A DNA stretch of 53,912 nt from an uncultured Bacilli bacterium (lineage in GTDB: Bacteria > Bacillota_I > Bacilli_A > RF39 > UBA660), in assembly GCA_947632345.1 (NCBI GenBank), contig CANROW010000007.1, forward strand, positions 1 through 53,912. The letters run 5' to 3'. A program made the translations under genes and the position numbers. Shown piece after piece: positions 29,101-36,874 of the stretch (position 1 is its first letter; every line of letters starts with the position of its first letter). Under the pieces are notes generated by a model. That model was not told where the DNA came from. It saw nothing but the letters and a program-made list of their open reading frames with translations, and ran no database searches.

Positions 29101-30802
29101 TTATTTGAGTAAGAGTTTAACTCTAAAAGAAATGCTTGATATATCTATGACGGATACTGTTCACTCTGTAACAATTCAACCATTAAATAGTGAGAGTATA
29201 ACTATTACTGGTTCTAATGATTATGTAATGGCAATTGGTAGCAGTAATATTACATTTAAGAATGTTAAAATTAAAGGTGCTAAAACAGGTATTTTAGTTA
29301 AATCAGGTGCGGTCGTAACTTTGGAAAACGTTGATTTATCGGATAATACTGAAGCTGGTGTTGAAGTTAAAGAAGGAGGATCACTTACTGCTTCAAAGTT
29401 AACTTATAACAATGAGACATATGATCATCCAGCTGTTAAAGCCGATAAGGGAAATGCTAAAGTAGCTCTTACTAATAATAAGGAAGTAGTTGCTAGTAGC
29501 GTTGAAAAAGAAAAAATAATCAAATACGAGGACAATATCAAAGATGCTATCTCTGGTGATACTAAACAAAAAGATACAGAATATCAATACTACAATTATT
29601 ACAACAAAGAAGAAAATTCTAAAATATATATAACCCAACTTTATAATTTAGAAGGTGGATATAGAGTTGAATTCATCAGATATTCACATTATGGAGAACA
29701 ACTTGAGGTACCTTCTAATGATGATGAAAGCAAATTCAAAATTTTCACAAGTTTCAGTTATGATGGACATAACTACACATTATTAGGTTTCTCTGAAAAA
29801 AATAATGCCAGTGTTACGCCTGAAGATGCTACTAGTGAATGTAAGTTGCCTAGTGGTACTAAAGCGGTTCAAGATATAACAGTTACTTCAGATAAAGCTT
29901 ATTTTGCTACATTCTGTATGAAAATGCCAGAAGGTACAGTCGAAGTTAGTACAAAAGAAGCTTTAATTGAAAAGCTTGATGATCCAAAAGTTAATTCAAT
30001 CTATATCAAAAAGGATACGATTATTGATTTAACTGATCAAGAGTCTCTTGATATCGGTCGCAAAGTAACCATTGTCGGAAGAAATAGTGCTTCAACAATT
30101 AAAGCTAAAAAGATTAAAGTTACTGCTGATGAAGTATTTATGCAGAGATTAACTCTTGATATAGCTGCTGAAGCAGGAACTGATTCATTAATCGAAATAA
30201 CTAATAGTGATTCAGACGCTAACAAGGTTAAATTTACTTTATGGCAAAGTACAGTTAAGAATAGTGGTAGTAAACAAGTAGACAATGCTATTAAATATAC
30301 AAATACTACTGAAGTTATAGCAGATGTAAGATGGAGTAAATTTGAGGCAGCTAATATTACTGATAGCTACATCAATATTGATGGCCCATTAGGTGAAGGA
30401 ACGGATATCTATGGTAATGATTTCCCTAAACTTACAACTGGTGCAAAGAAAAAGAGTGCCATTGTCATTAAGAGCTTTAATGAAACAGCTAAAGCCGATG
30501 AAGATGAGGCAAGTGATGTCAGAATGGATGGTAATAGCTTTAATCCAGCTGATTATGCTGTTAAACTATTGAGTAGTGCATCTGCAAGTCAAGCTGATAT
30601 ATCATTCCAATATAGTTCAGTTAAAGTTAATGAAGAGAAGATCGTCAACGTGGTAGTTGAATATACTGCTGATAAAAACAATTTTGAAGGAATAACATTT
30701 AGAACTAAAGGTAATAATGCAGTAAAAGTATACTATCTCGATGGTGATGAAGAAAAAGCTGAAATCTCATCAGGAACCGGTATTAAATTAGAAGCAGTTT
30801 AG
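26123..30802 (+). CDS. Very large secreted repeat protein
   Basis: 1559 residues, 18 bases after the BIG2 gene with AAAGGAAGG as binding site. Cleavable signal peptide at residues 1-24 (ending PALAKE). Four repeats of about 155 residues follow, each containing a GYY-x-A/P hydrophobic strand and ending in a D-x-D-G-D/S-G-type acidic loop with EY (at residues 270, 422, 576 and 735), spaced 152, 154 and 159. After an InlB-like repeat near 770-830 (FKHWSEDGKTEYTF) there are two beta-helix-like regions (near 980-1110 and 1275-1450: FKNVKIKGAKTGILV, LTLDIAAEAGTDSLIEI). No LPXTG motif or C-terminal helix is seen, so anchoring is unclear. Confidence 0.85.
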   Translation: MKKYGKGLALAALTFLFSLTPALAKEMTLDELGKEIQRVNPYPGYAYVVGEYAFTSTHTLTTQDLMLAAKTIKTTAADKYTDQDPIYGKMTIHTLIPTYSPDTGELQNWSVGTNYLGDTTLDLSGSKKINISYIDYQFVKEDTKMSVSVDDVDDTYKNKLNAKYGFNGNAENSEELSIDAETNKLTGLLFKNTQVKNIAGSDKTDYYFAFKINVPNIKNETTIVVKQGTKNLIDTTYEEFESELKTTDSVVLLVPVKSDATDKKITVTVDLDGDAEIYREASYELDWSDLEFQEDSKAKFALTIPELDKTDLKNWGYIVPADDYKFADESTDKNLKLTGKIIQQHTNPKVFSDEGEDGYYFAFNITPEKVLEGLKVTIQGKLTKIFTATDFGSGNMTHLFKLDENCKKGEDKSACKLDITVDLDGDGKEYIATKYTIEYGDVIFEKKTKGIVKGIDETSESQLETNYGWTKEADYAPVFEATNDNVKVTGFIPIVDKLTKDNVFGKDHLTGYYLAYVLQFEEAATDSTTIKFIKHGSDEEKIITGASSFDKDKKELYILRHLHPDDSNKTFEIEIDMDGSGEEYAPTKITIDWTELVLEKNSELEKASLATQDNISDEDYGDFTSWNFDFSKNDLTIHPLTPTAENDAGYKLAGTVREQKEVTAFSGETKSGYYVPIAIKVPVEHASKATFKLLSTKNGDAWVDVPSTEIHENTLAVLFAVYSDALSKKISFQFDLDGDGTEYRPVTYNIDYDGLTFVASHNVIFNYNDGVHESKTVSIYEDESLTKPQEEPTKKYHTFKHWSEDGKTEYTFGEVVQEDLTLLPRWDIDTDEYVNGAITAINASEDFTKDIVVEKIIDNANITIDVQKPNVNSTVLTNTILQELLKDVFGKKEITEITVKYGEENTVELTSANTASEQIQTLLKKIITNKDIITLDDIINKNNSLEISITKKVDAVEITDQTYTISFKADYRVVDDNIENLRAAINNKDVKVIYLSKSLTLKEMLDISMTDTVHSVTIQPLNSESITITGSNDYVMAIGSSNITFKNVKIKGAKTGILVKSGAVVTLENVDLSDNTEAGVEVKEGGSLTASKLTYNNETYDHPAVKADKGNAKVALTNNKEVVASSVEKEKIIKYEDNIKDAISGDTKQKDTEYQYYNYYNKEENSKIYITQLYNLEGGYRVEFIRYSHYGEQLEVPSNDDESKFKIFTSFSYDGHNYTLLGFSEKNNASVTPEDATSECKLPSGTKAVQDITVTSDKAYFATFCMKMPEGTVEVSTKEALIEKLDDPKVNSIYIKKDTIIDLTDQESLDIGRKVTIVGRNSASTIKAKKIKVTADEVFMQRLTLDIAAEAGTDSLIEITNSDSDANKVKFTLWQSTVKNSGSKQVDNAIKYTNTTEVIADVRWSKFEAANITDSYINIDGPLGEGTDIYGNDFPKLTTGAKKKSAIVIKSFNETAKADEDEASDVRMDGNSFNPADYAVKLLSSASASQADISFQYSSVKVNEEKIVNVVVEYTADKNNFEGITFRTKGNNAVKVYYLDGDEEKAEISSGTGIKLEAV

Positions 30803-30828
30803 ATGTTAAAAATATTAAATTTATGAGA

Positions 30829-30858
30829 AAAGGTGCAAATTGTTTTTGCACCTTTATC
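30829..30858 (+). terminator. Rho-independent terminator of the surface operon
   Basis: AAAGGTGCAAA/TTTGCACCTTT stem with a short T-rich loop; 26 bases after the stop codon. Confidence 0.85.
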
Positions 30859-30877
30859 TTAATAAACAGGAGGATTT

Positions 30878-31423
30878 ATGAAAAAATTGATATGGGCAAT
30901 TTCGCTTTTACTATTATTAGTTCCATTTACGTCAGAAGGAGCGGTTACTAATTCATCTAGTTATGGAACTGTCAAAACCTATATATTTTATAAGAGCGAT
31001 TGTGATGAATGTGATGAGTCCATTGCATGGATTAAAGATTATATCAACAAGCATACTTATGTCACATCTGAGTATGTAGATATAGATAAAAATAGTGAAT
31101 TGTTTGACAAAGTAAAAAATCAATTGAAAATAAAAAAGGATGATCTACCTTTAATTGTCATTGGAACAAATTATTTTAATGGCTTTGATGAAAAAGTTGA
31201 AACTAAAGTGATTGAGGTTTTAGAAGCATATCACGATCAAGATTATTGTGATGTCATTTCTAAAATTAATGATAATGCCGATATCAAGGATTGTCTTAAA
31301 CAAAATAGAAAATTCTATAAACAATCAAATAGTTCAGCTATAATTATTTGGATTGTTGTAAGCTGTGTCCTTGTTGTTGGTGCAATAACTGTTTGGATTC
31401 TTATAAAGAGAAAGAAAAATTAG
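30878..31423 (+). CDS. Membrane-anchored thioredoxin-fold protein
   Basis: 181 residues; ATG after AGGAGGATT. Signal peptide 1-23 (LLLLVPFTSEG), a thioredoxin-like domain (30-120) with the redox-type motif CDEC in FYKSDCDECDES and the cis-Pro strand DDLPLIVIG near 90, two further Cys (YCDVIS, KDCLKQ) and a C-terminal membrane helix near 152-175 ending in KRKKN. It would face the outside. Likely a disulfide oxidoreductase for exported proteins; the neighbouring surface proteins have few Cys, so the substrate is not obvious. Confidence 0.75.
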   Translation: MKKLIWAISLLLLLVPFTSEGAVTNSSSYGTVKTYIFYKSDCDECDESIAWIKDYINKHTYVTSEYVDIDKNSELFDKVKNQLKIKKDDLPLIVIGTNYFNGFDEKVETKVIEVLEAYHDQDYCDVISKINDNADIKDCLKQNRKFYKQSNSSAIIIWIVVSCVLVVGAITVWILIKRKKN

Positions 31424-31446
31424 CATAATAAATTTTAATACTAAAG

Positions 31447-31468
31447 TCCGTTTTTAACGGATTTTTTT
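31447..31468 (+). terminator. Rho-independent terminator
   Basis: TCCGTT/AACGGA stem around TTT, followed by seven T. Confidence 0.85.
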
Positions 31469-31568
31469 ATTGTAGAAATTTCATCAGATACACCTTTTAT
31501 TTTTTTAAAAAATATGGTATAATATCGAGCATTAAAGCGATAATTCTTTTATTAAAGGAGGAAAGAAA

Positions 31569-32912
31569 ATGCATGCACTAGACGCACAAAAAGAATACGA
31601 AATAATGTTGGCTATGAAAAATCAACCTAAAGATGATCAAGAATGTATGATTCGATTATTAAAGCATATAGCTAAATATTCAACTAATCCTGGATCATTT
31701 ACTTGGGGCGAAAATAGTTTATTTGAAAACCTATATCAAATAACTATAAAAAATCCGAGCGAAATGAAAAAAATCTTTGTGGCTGTTAAACCTTTTTTTC
31801 AGTTATTGGATAACGGCTTATTACCTGAAGCTATGGGAGAGCCATTTTGTCTATCATTATATGCAATGCTGAGAGCTGGCAATCATTTCTTAGATTCGCC
31901 ACTATTTTATAAAATTATTGAGTGTTGTTCTATTATTACGCAATATACTTCTCATTATGATGAAAAACTTGATGTCATAAAGGAGCTCTTTCAACCTGAA
32001 AGCATTCACTTTTTTCTAGACAATGAAACATTACAGAATATTCTTACTGATACGATACAAAGTTACAGTAGTGTATCACAGCTTAACAATGATAGACTTA
32101 CAATTTACATAACGCGCAACTTATCAAATCATACCTATGGATATGTTCATAATTTCAATTTTTCAAAATTTAGTGAAACAATTAGAAAAGATGTTGAGTT
32201 TTATATGGACTATGTTTTTACGAATGATGATATTTATAATAAGTCAATAGTTCTGCATCTATCGGAATTAGATTTTAGTGATAAAATCAAGGCCGCTTTT
32301 GGTAATGATAACATACCGGGAGAATTAATACCCGATGGTAAGGACTGCGTCGAACGATTGTTGGCGATTGATTACGAATTCTTTGAAAGCATTCATGAAC
32401 CAGGTAGGAAAAACGCTTTCACAGAATGCCTTGATGCCATTCTTGACAGTGATACTTTACCGGAAGTGGATAATCGTTTAAAAGCGTTAGAAAGAGCATA
32501 CGCTGAATATAAAAATGGTAAAGATTATACGCAAGAAGATGTCGTTAAAGATGTTTCTAGTGGGCAATATCGCGAAGTAGTCGATGGTAAATTAATCAGT
32601 TATAGCGCCTTTCAAAATATGCCTGATAGACCTAATAATATTTTGGAAAGAAATGATTATTTAGTTAAACAAATACTAGATTATCCCATTTCGGTTAAGG
32701 ATTTTTATGATAGGCTTTCCGAAGATTTCTCTTTGGGAGAATTAAATTATGAATATGTAGAAGAAATGAAGAAGCTTAGCTCACAAAAAGCAGTAACCGC
32801 TATTGAGGATACTGTTGCCCCTTTAGAACCAGTTGAAAAAGCTAGTGAATTAGATAAACCGGTAAAAGAAGAAAAAATTAAAACAAAAAGATTTTTTGGA
32901 AAAAAACAATAG
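31569..32912 (+). CDS. Unknown protein D of a second three-gene paralogous array
   Basis: 447 residues; ATG after AAAGGAGGAAAG; a TATAAT box lies near 31516. Mostly helical and soluble, with no signal peptide. The C-terminal half carries the family signature: SDTLPEVDNRLKALERAY (from residue 294), an SYSAFQ block near 340, a PNNILERNDYLVKQILDYP block near 358 and a DFYDRLSEDF helix. It ends with an acidic and Pro-rich linker and a basic tail KTKRFFGKKQ. No recognised domain. First gene of the operon. Confidence 0.8.
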   Translation: MHALDAQKEYEIMLAMKNQPKDDQECMIRLLKHIAKYSTNPGSFTWGENSLFENLYQITIKNPSEMKKIFVAVKPFFQLLDNGLLPEAMGEPFCLSLYAMLRAGNHFLDSPLFYKIIECCSIITQYTSHYDEKLDVIKELFQPESIHFFLDNETLQNILTDTIQSYSSVSQLNNDRLTIYITRNLSNHTYGYVHNFNFSKFSETIRKDVEFYMDYVFTNDDIYNKSIVLHLSELDFSDKIKAAFGNDNIPGELIPDGKDCVERLLAIDYEFFESIHEPGRKNAFTECLDAILDSDTLPEVDNRLKALERAYAEYKNGKDYTQEDVVKDVSSGQYREVVDGKLISYSAFQNMPDRPNNILERNDYLVKQILDYPISVKDFYDRLSEDFSLGELNYEYVEEMKKLSSQKAVTAIEDTVAPLEPVEKASELDKPVKEEKIKTKRFFGKKQ

Positions 32913-32926
32913 AGGAGGTAATCACC

Positions 32927-34333
32927 TTGGATGATAAATATAATTATGAACAGTTAGTCTATAATGTATTAGAAGCTCTTAGCCAAAATGAAAAGATGGA
33001 GCCTAAGATCAAAGATACAATTGTTGATTTATTGTGCTTTTTTAAAAAGAATTCGATGGTTGAAGAGGGGTTAGAAATCTTAGAACACGAGGATGGTCTT
33101 TTAAATTATTTATATGAATTAATTGAATACGATTCACATCATCAAGATGAACATCTTTTAAAGTATTTCTGTCAGAAAATTGATCCTTTTTTGTTCATTG
33201 CCAACTGTAAACCACCAATAGAACATAGATTATCGTTAATAAATGAGAATAATTCCGGAAAGTATGTTTTAAATATATATGCCATGCTTAAAATCTTTCA
33301 TACATATAAGGATAGTGGTGAGAATGAATCTTTTCATCCTGAAATAAAAAAATTATGGAATATGTGTTCGGCGGTTTCATCAGAATATGAAATTGGACCA
33401 GATGACTACGATAATATTCGATCTTATATAGATTGGATGTTTGGTACAACCGTTCGTATTGCACATATTAGTGGAATCGAAAATCTTATAAGGTGTATTC
33501 TAACCAATCATTTTGATGTGAAAATTATTCATCAATCAATTTTAGCCTTTAATCTTTTATTAGCAATAGTTAAAAAAGAAGATATTTTGGATGATATTGG
33601 GGATTTAAATATAATGAAAGCGCTTGTCTCTTTAGAAAAATCGCGAAAAATTGAAAGATATGACATTTATTTTCCGACGCTTTTATCTAATGAGCGGTTT
33701 GATTTCTTTCCGGATTTAATGGAAAAAAGATTTTTTAGTGGCAATATTGCAGAAGATGAAACCATTCTTCTACAAGTTCTTGACCGTATTGCCAAGATTG
33801 ATTGTGGCTTTTTCGATATGGGTAAAGAGCTTGAAAGAGATGCTTTCATTGATTGGATGACGATAATCTTTGATAGTGATACTCTTTATGAAATGAATAG
33901 TCGTCTCAAAGCTCTAGGTCAATGTTATGAAAAGTATAAAATGGGTGAGAAGCTATCGTATGATATGGTCACGTCAAATATAAAAGATGAAAAACACAAA
34001 GAAGTTCGCGATGGCATAGTAGTCAGTTATGATTCATTTCAAGCATTAATGGAAAAACCAGATAATATCGTTGAAAGAACTTCTACTTTGTATTCTTATC
34101 TATTCGATTATTCAACTAATTTTACCTATTTTTGTCGGACTTATTATGGAGAAACATCAATAGAAGCCATATATAGTAAGTTTAATGATTTAGTTAAAGA
34201 TAGCCAAGTATTTGCTGATGACGTTGTTCCTGCAATTGATGATGGTCAGAGCGTTGTGGAAGAAAATAATGATTTAGATGTATCACATCAATCATCTAGG
34301 AAGAAAATTAAAAAGTTATTTACTAAAAAATAG
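32927..34333 (+). CDS. Unknown protein E of a second three-gene paralogous array
   Basis: 468 residues from a TTG with GAGGAGGT 8 bases upstream, 14 bases after D. Same layout as its neighbours: helical N-terminal two thirds (LLNYLYELIEYD, LNIYAMLKIFHTY), then SDTLYEMNSRLKALGQCY, SYDSFQ and PDNIVERTSTLYSYLFDY blocks near 320-400, an acidic linker and a basic tail KKIKKLFTKK. The repeated helical pattern could be an alpha-solenoid. Function unknown. Confidence 0.8.
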   Translation: MDDKYNYEQLVYNVLEALSQNEKMEPKIKDTIVDLLCFFKKNSMVEEGLEILEHEDGLLNYLYELIEYDSHHQDEHLLKYFCQKIDPFLFIANCKPPIEHRLSLINENNSGKYVLNIYAMLKIFHTYKDSGENESFHPEIKKLWNMCSAVSSEYEIGPDDYDNIRSYIDWMFGTTVRIAHISGIENLIRCILTNHFDVKIIHQSILAFNLLLAIVKKEDILDDIGDLNIMKALVSLEKSRKIERYDIYFPTLLSNERFDFFPDLMEKRFFSGNIAEDETILLQVLDRIAKIDCGFFDMGKELERDAFIDWMTIIFDSDTLYEMNSRLKALGQCYEKYKMGEKLSYDMVTSNIKDEKHKEVRDGIVVSYDSFQALMEKPDNIVERTSTLYSYLFDYSTNFTYFCRTYYGETSIEAIYSKFNDLVKDSQVFADDVVPAIDDGQSVVEENNDLDVSHQSSRKKIKKLFTKK

Positions 34334-34352
34334 TAAAGAGGGGAAAATATTT

Positions 34353-35798
34353 ATGGATAAAAAAAGAGAGTTTGAACTCCAAATTTTTGATATAGTGAAA
34401 AAAATAGAAAAGCTTGATAAAGATGAAGCAGAAGCTACGTTTTCAATTCTTAAATTTTTAATGGTCGACTTTCCTGAAATCGTTTGTCCTAACGGAATAG
34501 AAGATCTATATGATTTATATATGCGAGATAATGGCATTTTGGAGACATTGTCTACTATTATCGTTGATAATCGTTTTAATAAATTGTGTACTGATTTTGT
34601 AATGAAAAGTTCAATTTTTTTAAAGATAAAAAATAATGATTTATTTAAGCAACTGGATGATCAGAGTACTTACTATAGTGCCTTTTTTAATATATATACT
34701 TTGCTGAGGCTATATAATAGCCATAACAGCTATCTAAGCGAATTATGTATGGTCTTGTTACCACCAGTTTTTAGTTTGGATACTGCTAATAAAGATGAAA
34801 ATAAAAAACTTGTTGAACTCTATACTTCATTAATTGATCAATTATTTCAAAAAGGCATTCCAAATCGTTATTGGAATACTATACCTTTTTTCAAAAAAGT
34901 ATATATAAATATGTTTGATGTCATGCAAAATGGTCCATCAGAATATGATGAACTAGTCAAAAAAATTGATCGCATCATTCAACTATATCCTTTCTTTGAT
35001 GGTAATCACGATTTTTATCATGTTATCGATTATCTATTCTTTAAAGAAGAGAAAGCAATAGATAGTTATAATATCTTTTTTCCAGCCTTGATGCGCCATG
35101 AATGTTTTGATTATTTTGTACAACTAGTTGAAAAACATTTTGGGTATGAAAGTGCCAATCACAGTGGAGTGTTGTCAGTAGCCGATGATGTTCTTTTAAG
35201 GATTTCCCGTATTCATTATGAATTCTTTGGTAATAGGTCTGGTGATTTCTTTAGCACTTATATGGATATTATCTTTAATAGTGATACTATGCGAGAATTT
35301 GATAACCGTTTAAAAGCTCTTGAAGCTTGTTATAATGCATGGCACACGGATCCAACTTTTTCGTCTAATTTGGTTATAAGTATCATTTCTAATGATGAAT
35401 TTAAAGAAAAGTATAATGGTCTTAATATCAGCTATGACAATTTTCAAGTACCTGCAGACAAACCAGATAATCTTTTAGAGAAAACTTCTGTTTTATATGA
35501 GCAATTATTTGATCCAAGTATGTCTTTAAAAGAATATTATGCTTCGCATTCTGAACTTTCTTCAATAAATGAATTAGTCGCATCTTATTGTGACTTTGTC
35601 GGTGGTAAAGTTAAGGATATTACTAGTTCAGTTGACGTAGAAGAAATAGTAAAAAGGCAAATAGCTGAAACTATGGTAGAGGAGAAGTCAATTGAGCAGC
35701 CAATTGAAAAACCAGTATCTGAATCCGTAGGTAAGGTTAAGACGAAAGGCAGTTTCTTTTCGCGAAAGAAAAATTCAAATGAAAATAAAGATAATTAA
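34353..35798 (+). CDS. Unknown protein F of a second three-gene paralogous array
   Basis: 481 residues from ATG 34353, after AGAGGGGAAA and 19 bases downstream of E; an upstream in-frame ATG inside E lacks a binding site. Shares SDTMREFDNRLKALEACY, SYDNFQ and PDNLLEKTSVLYEQLFD with D and E, plus the final acidic linker and basic tail GSFFSRKKNS. The N-terminal part contains helices with EFELQIFDIVKKIEKL. No membrane segment. Last gene of the operon. Confidence 0.8.
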   Translation: MDKKREFELQIFDIVKKIEKLDKDEAEATFSILKFLMVDFPEIVCPNGIEDLYDLYMRDNGILETLSTIIVDNRFNKLCTDFVMKSSIFLKIKNNDLFKQLDDQSTYYSAFFNIYTLLRLYNSHNSYLSELCMVLLPPVFSLDTANKDENKKLVELYTSLIDQLFQKGIPNRYWNTIPFFKKVYINMFDVMQNGPSEYDELVKKIDRIIQLYPFFDGNHDFYHVIDYLFFKEEKAIDSYNIFFPALMRHECFDYFVQLVEKHFGYESANHSGVLSVADDVLLRISRIHYEFFGNRSGDFFSTYMDIIFNSDTMREFDNRLKALEACYNAWHTDPTFSSNLVISIISNDEFKEKYNGLNISYDNFQVPADKPDNLLEKTSVLYEQLFDPSMSLKEYYASHSELSSINELVASYCDFVGGKVKDITSSVDVEEIVKRQIAETMVEEKSIEQPIEKPVSESVGKVKTKGSFFSRKKNSNENKDN

Positions 35799-35929
35799 AA
35801 AGTCTTAATAAGTCGAAATGTGGGATATCTCCAGTCAAATTAAGTAAACTTAATAAAAAATGTAGTAAAATTATTACTATATTTTTTTATTTGTTTTATA
35901 CTGATTATATATGTTAGAAAGGTGATTGC

Positions 35930-36820
35930 ATGAAGAAGACCCTGTTTATTGCGAGTTTTCCAGATTTGAGTATTTTTGATTTCTCTAAAACGGGCATCAG
36001 TGTTTGCATGGTTGATAATAGTGATTATTTTTTCAGTAGACAAAGTGATGGACAGGATTACATTCCTTCATACGTTGCATCCTTAAAAAATAAGGCCGGG
36101 ATGTATGATATTGTCTTTGTCCCCACTAGTGATAAAGTTATTTCATCTCTATTAGAGGCTGGTATTAAATGTATTGTCCTTTATCCTGAACAGAGTAGTA
36201 AAGAAGATTTTATTGCTGATTTGCAAAAAGCTCGGGTCGAAGAAGAATATATTTCAATGGTTGAGAATAGTTGGGATTTTATCATTTCCCGTTTAGACAA
36301 ACATAATTATGATTATAAATTGGTTATGAATAAAGATGATAAAATCTTAGATATTTTAAAGAGTTTACTCAGTAAAAAGAATGGTTTGGGAAGCGATGCC
36401 AATGATTTAGCGTTAGGTATTAATGAAGATCTAGTAAATGAAACCTTTAATTATTGCCTTTTGAATGAAAATGAATTTAAAAATGGAGAGCCAGATGTGG
36501 CCAGTATCTTTTGTGAGGGCATTAAATATGATTATATGTTCAGTGCTGATCGCCTTGCAGAGAAAAGGGACATCATATCGTCGTTGATTGATTCCATTAA
36601 CGCCATTGATGAAGGAATTAGTGTTGGGAGTATGGACAAGACGAAAGATGGTAAGATTTGGACGTCATCGGTTGATACTCTAGAAAAAGTTATGGCTCTA
36701 GGAATAAGTAATGGTGATTTGTTGTTACCTTTCCCGCGGGAATTTGATCATTCCCTAAAGGGGGAGTTGCCATACGTCATAAAAAAGAAAAGAAATTTTG
36801 GTGAAACTCAAGTTGCTTAG
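35930..36820 (+). CDS. Kinase-like protein without a P-loop
   Basis: 296 residues; ATG after GAAAGGTGATTG. Residues 4-140 resemble a family of small nucleotide-kinase-like ATPases: a VDNSDYFFS segment where relatives have VxDSDSSxF, then DYIPSYVASLK, YDIVFVPTSDKVISSLLEAG and CIVLYPEQSSKEDFIADL. Relatives start with a G-x4-GKT loop, but here the matching stretch reads ASFPDLSIFDFSK and lacks GK. The C-terminal half (150-296) has no known match. Likely a catalytically dead or re-purposed relative. Role unknown. Confidence 0.5.
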   Translation: MKKTLFIASFPDLSIFDFSKTGISVCMVDNSDYFFSRQSDGQDYIPSYVASLKNKAGMYDIVFVPTSDKVISSLLEAGIKCIVLYPEQSSKEDFIADLQKARVEEEYISMVENSWDFIISRLDKHNYDYKLVMNKDDKILDILKSLLSKKNGLGSDANDLALGINEDLVNETFNYCLLNENEFKNGEPDVASIFCEGIKYDYMFSADRLAEKRDIISSLIDSINAIDEGISVGSMDKTKDGKIWTSSVDTLEKVMALGISNGDLLLPFPREFDHSLKGELPYVIKKKRNFGETQVA

Positions 36821-36874
36821 AGTTTCTTTCTTTTGTAAAATGTGTTAGTATATTATTGTTTGTAAGGTGATGCT

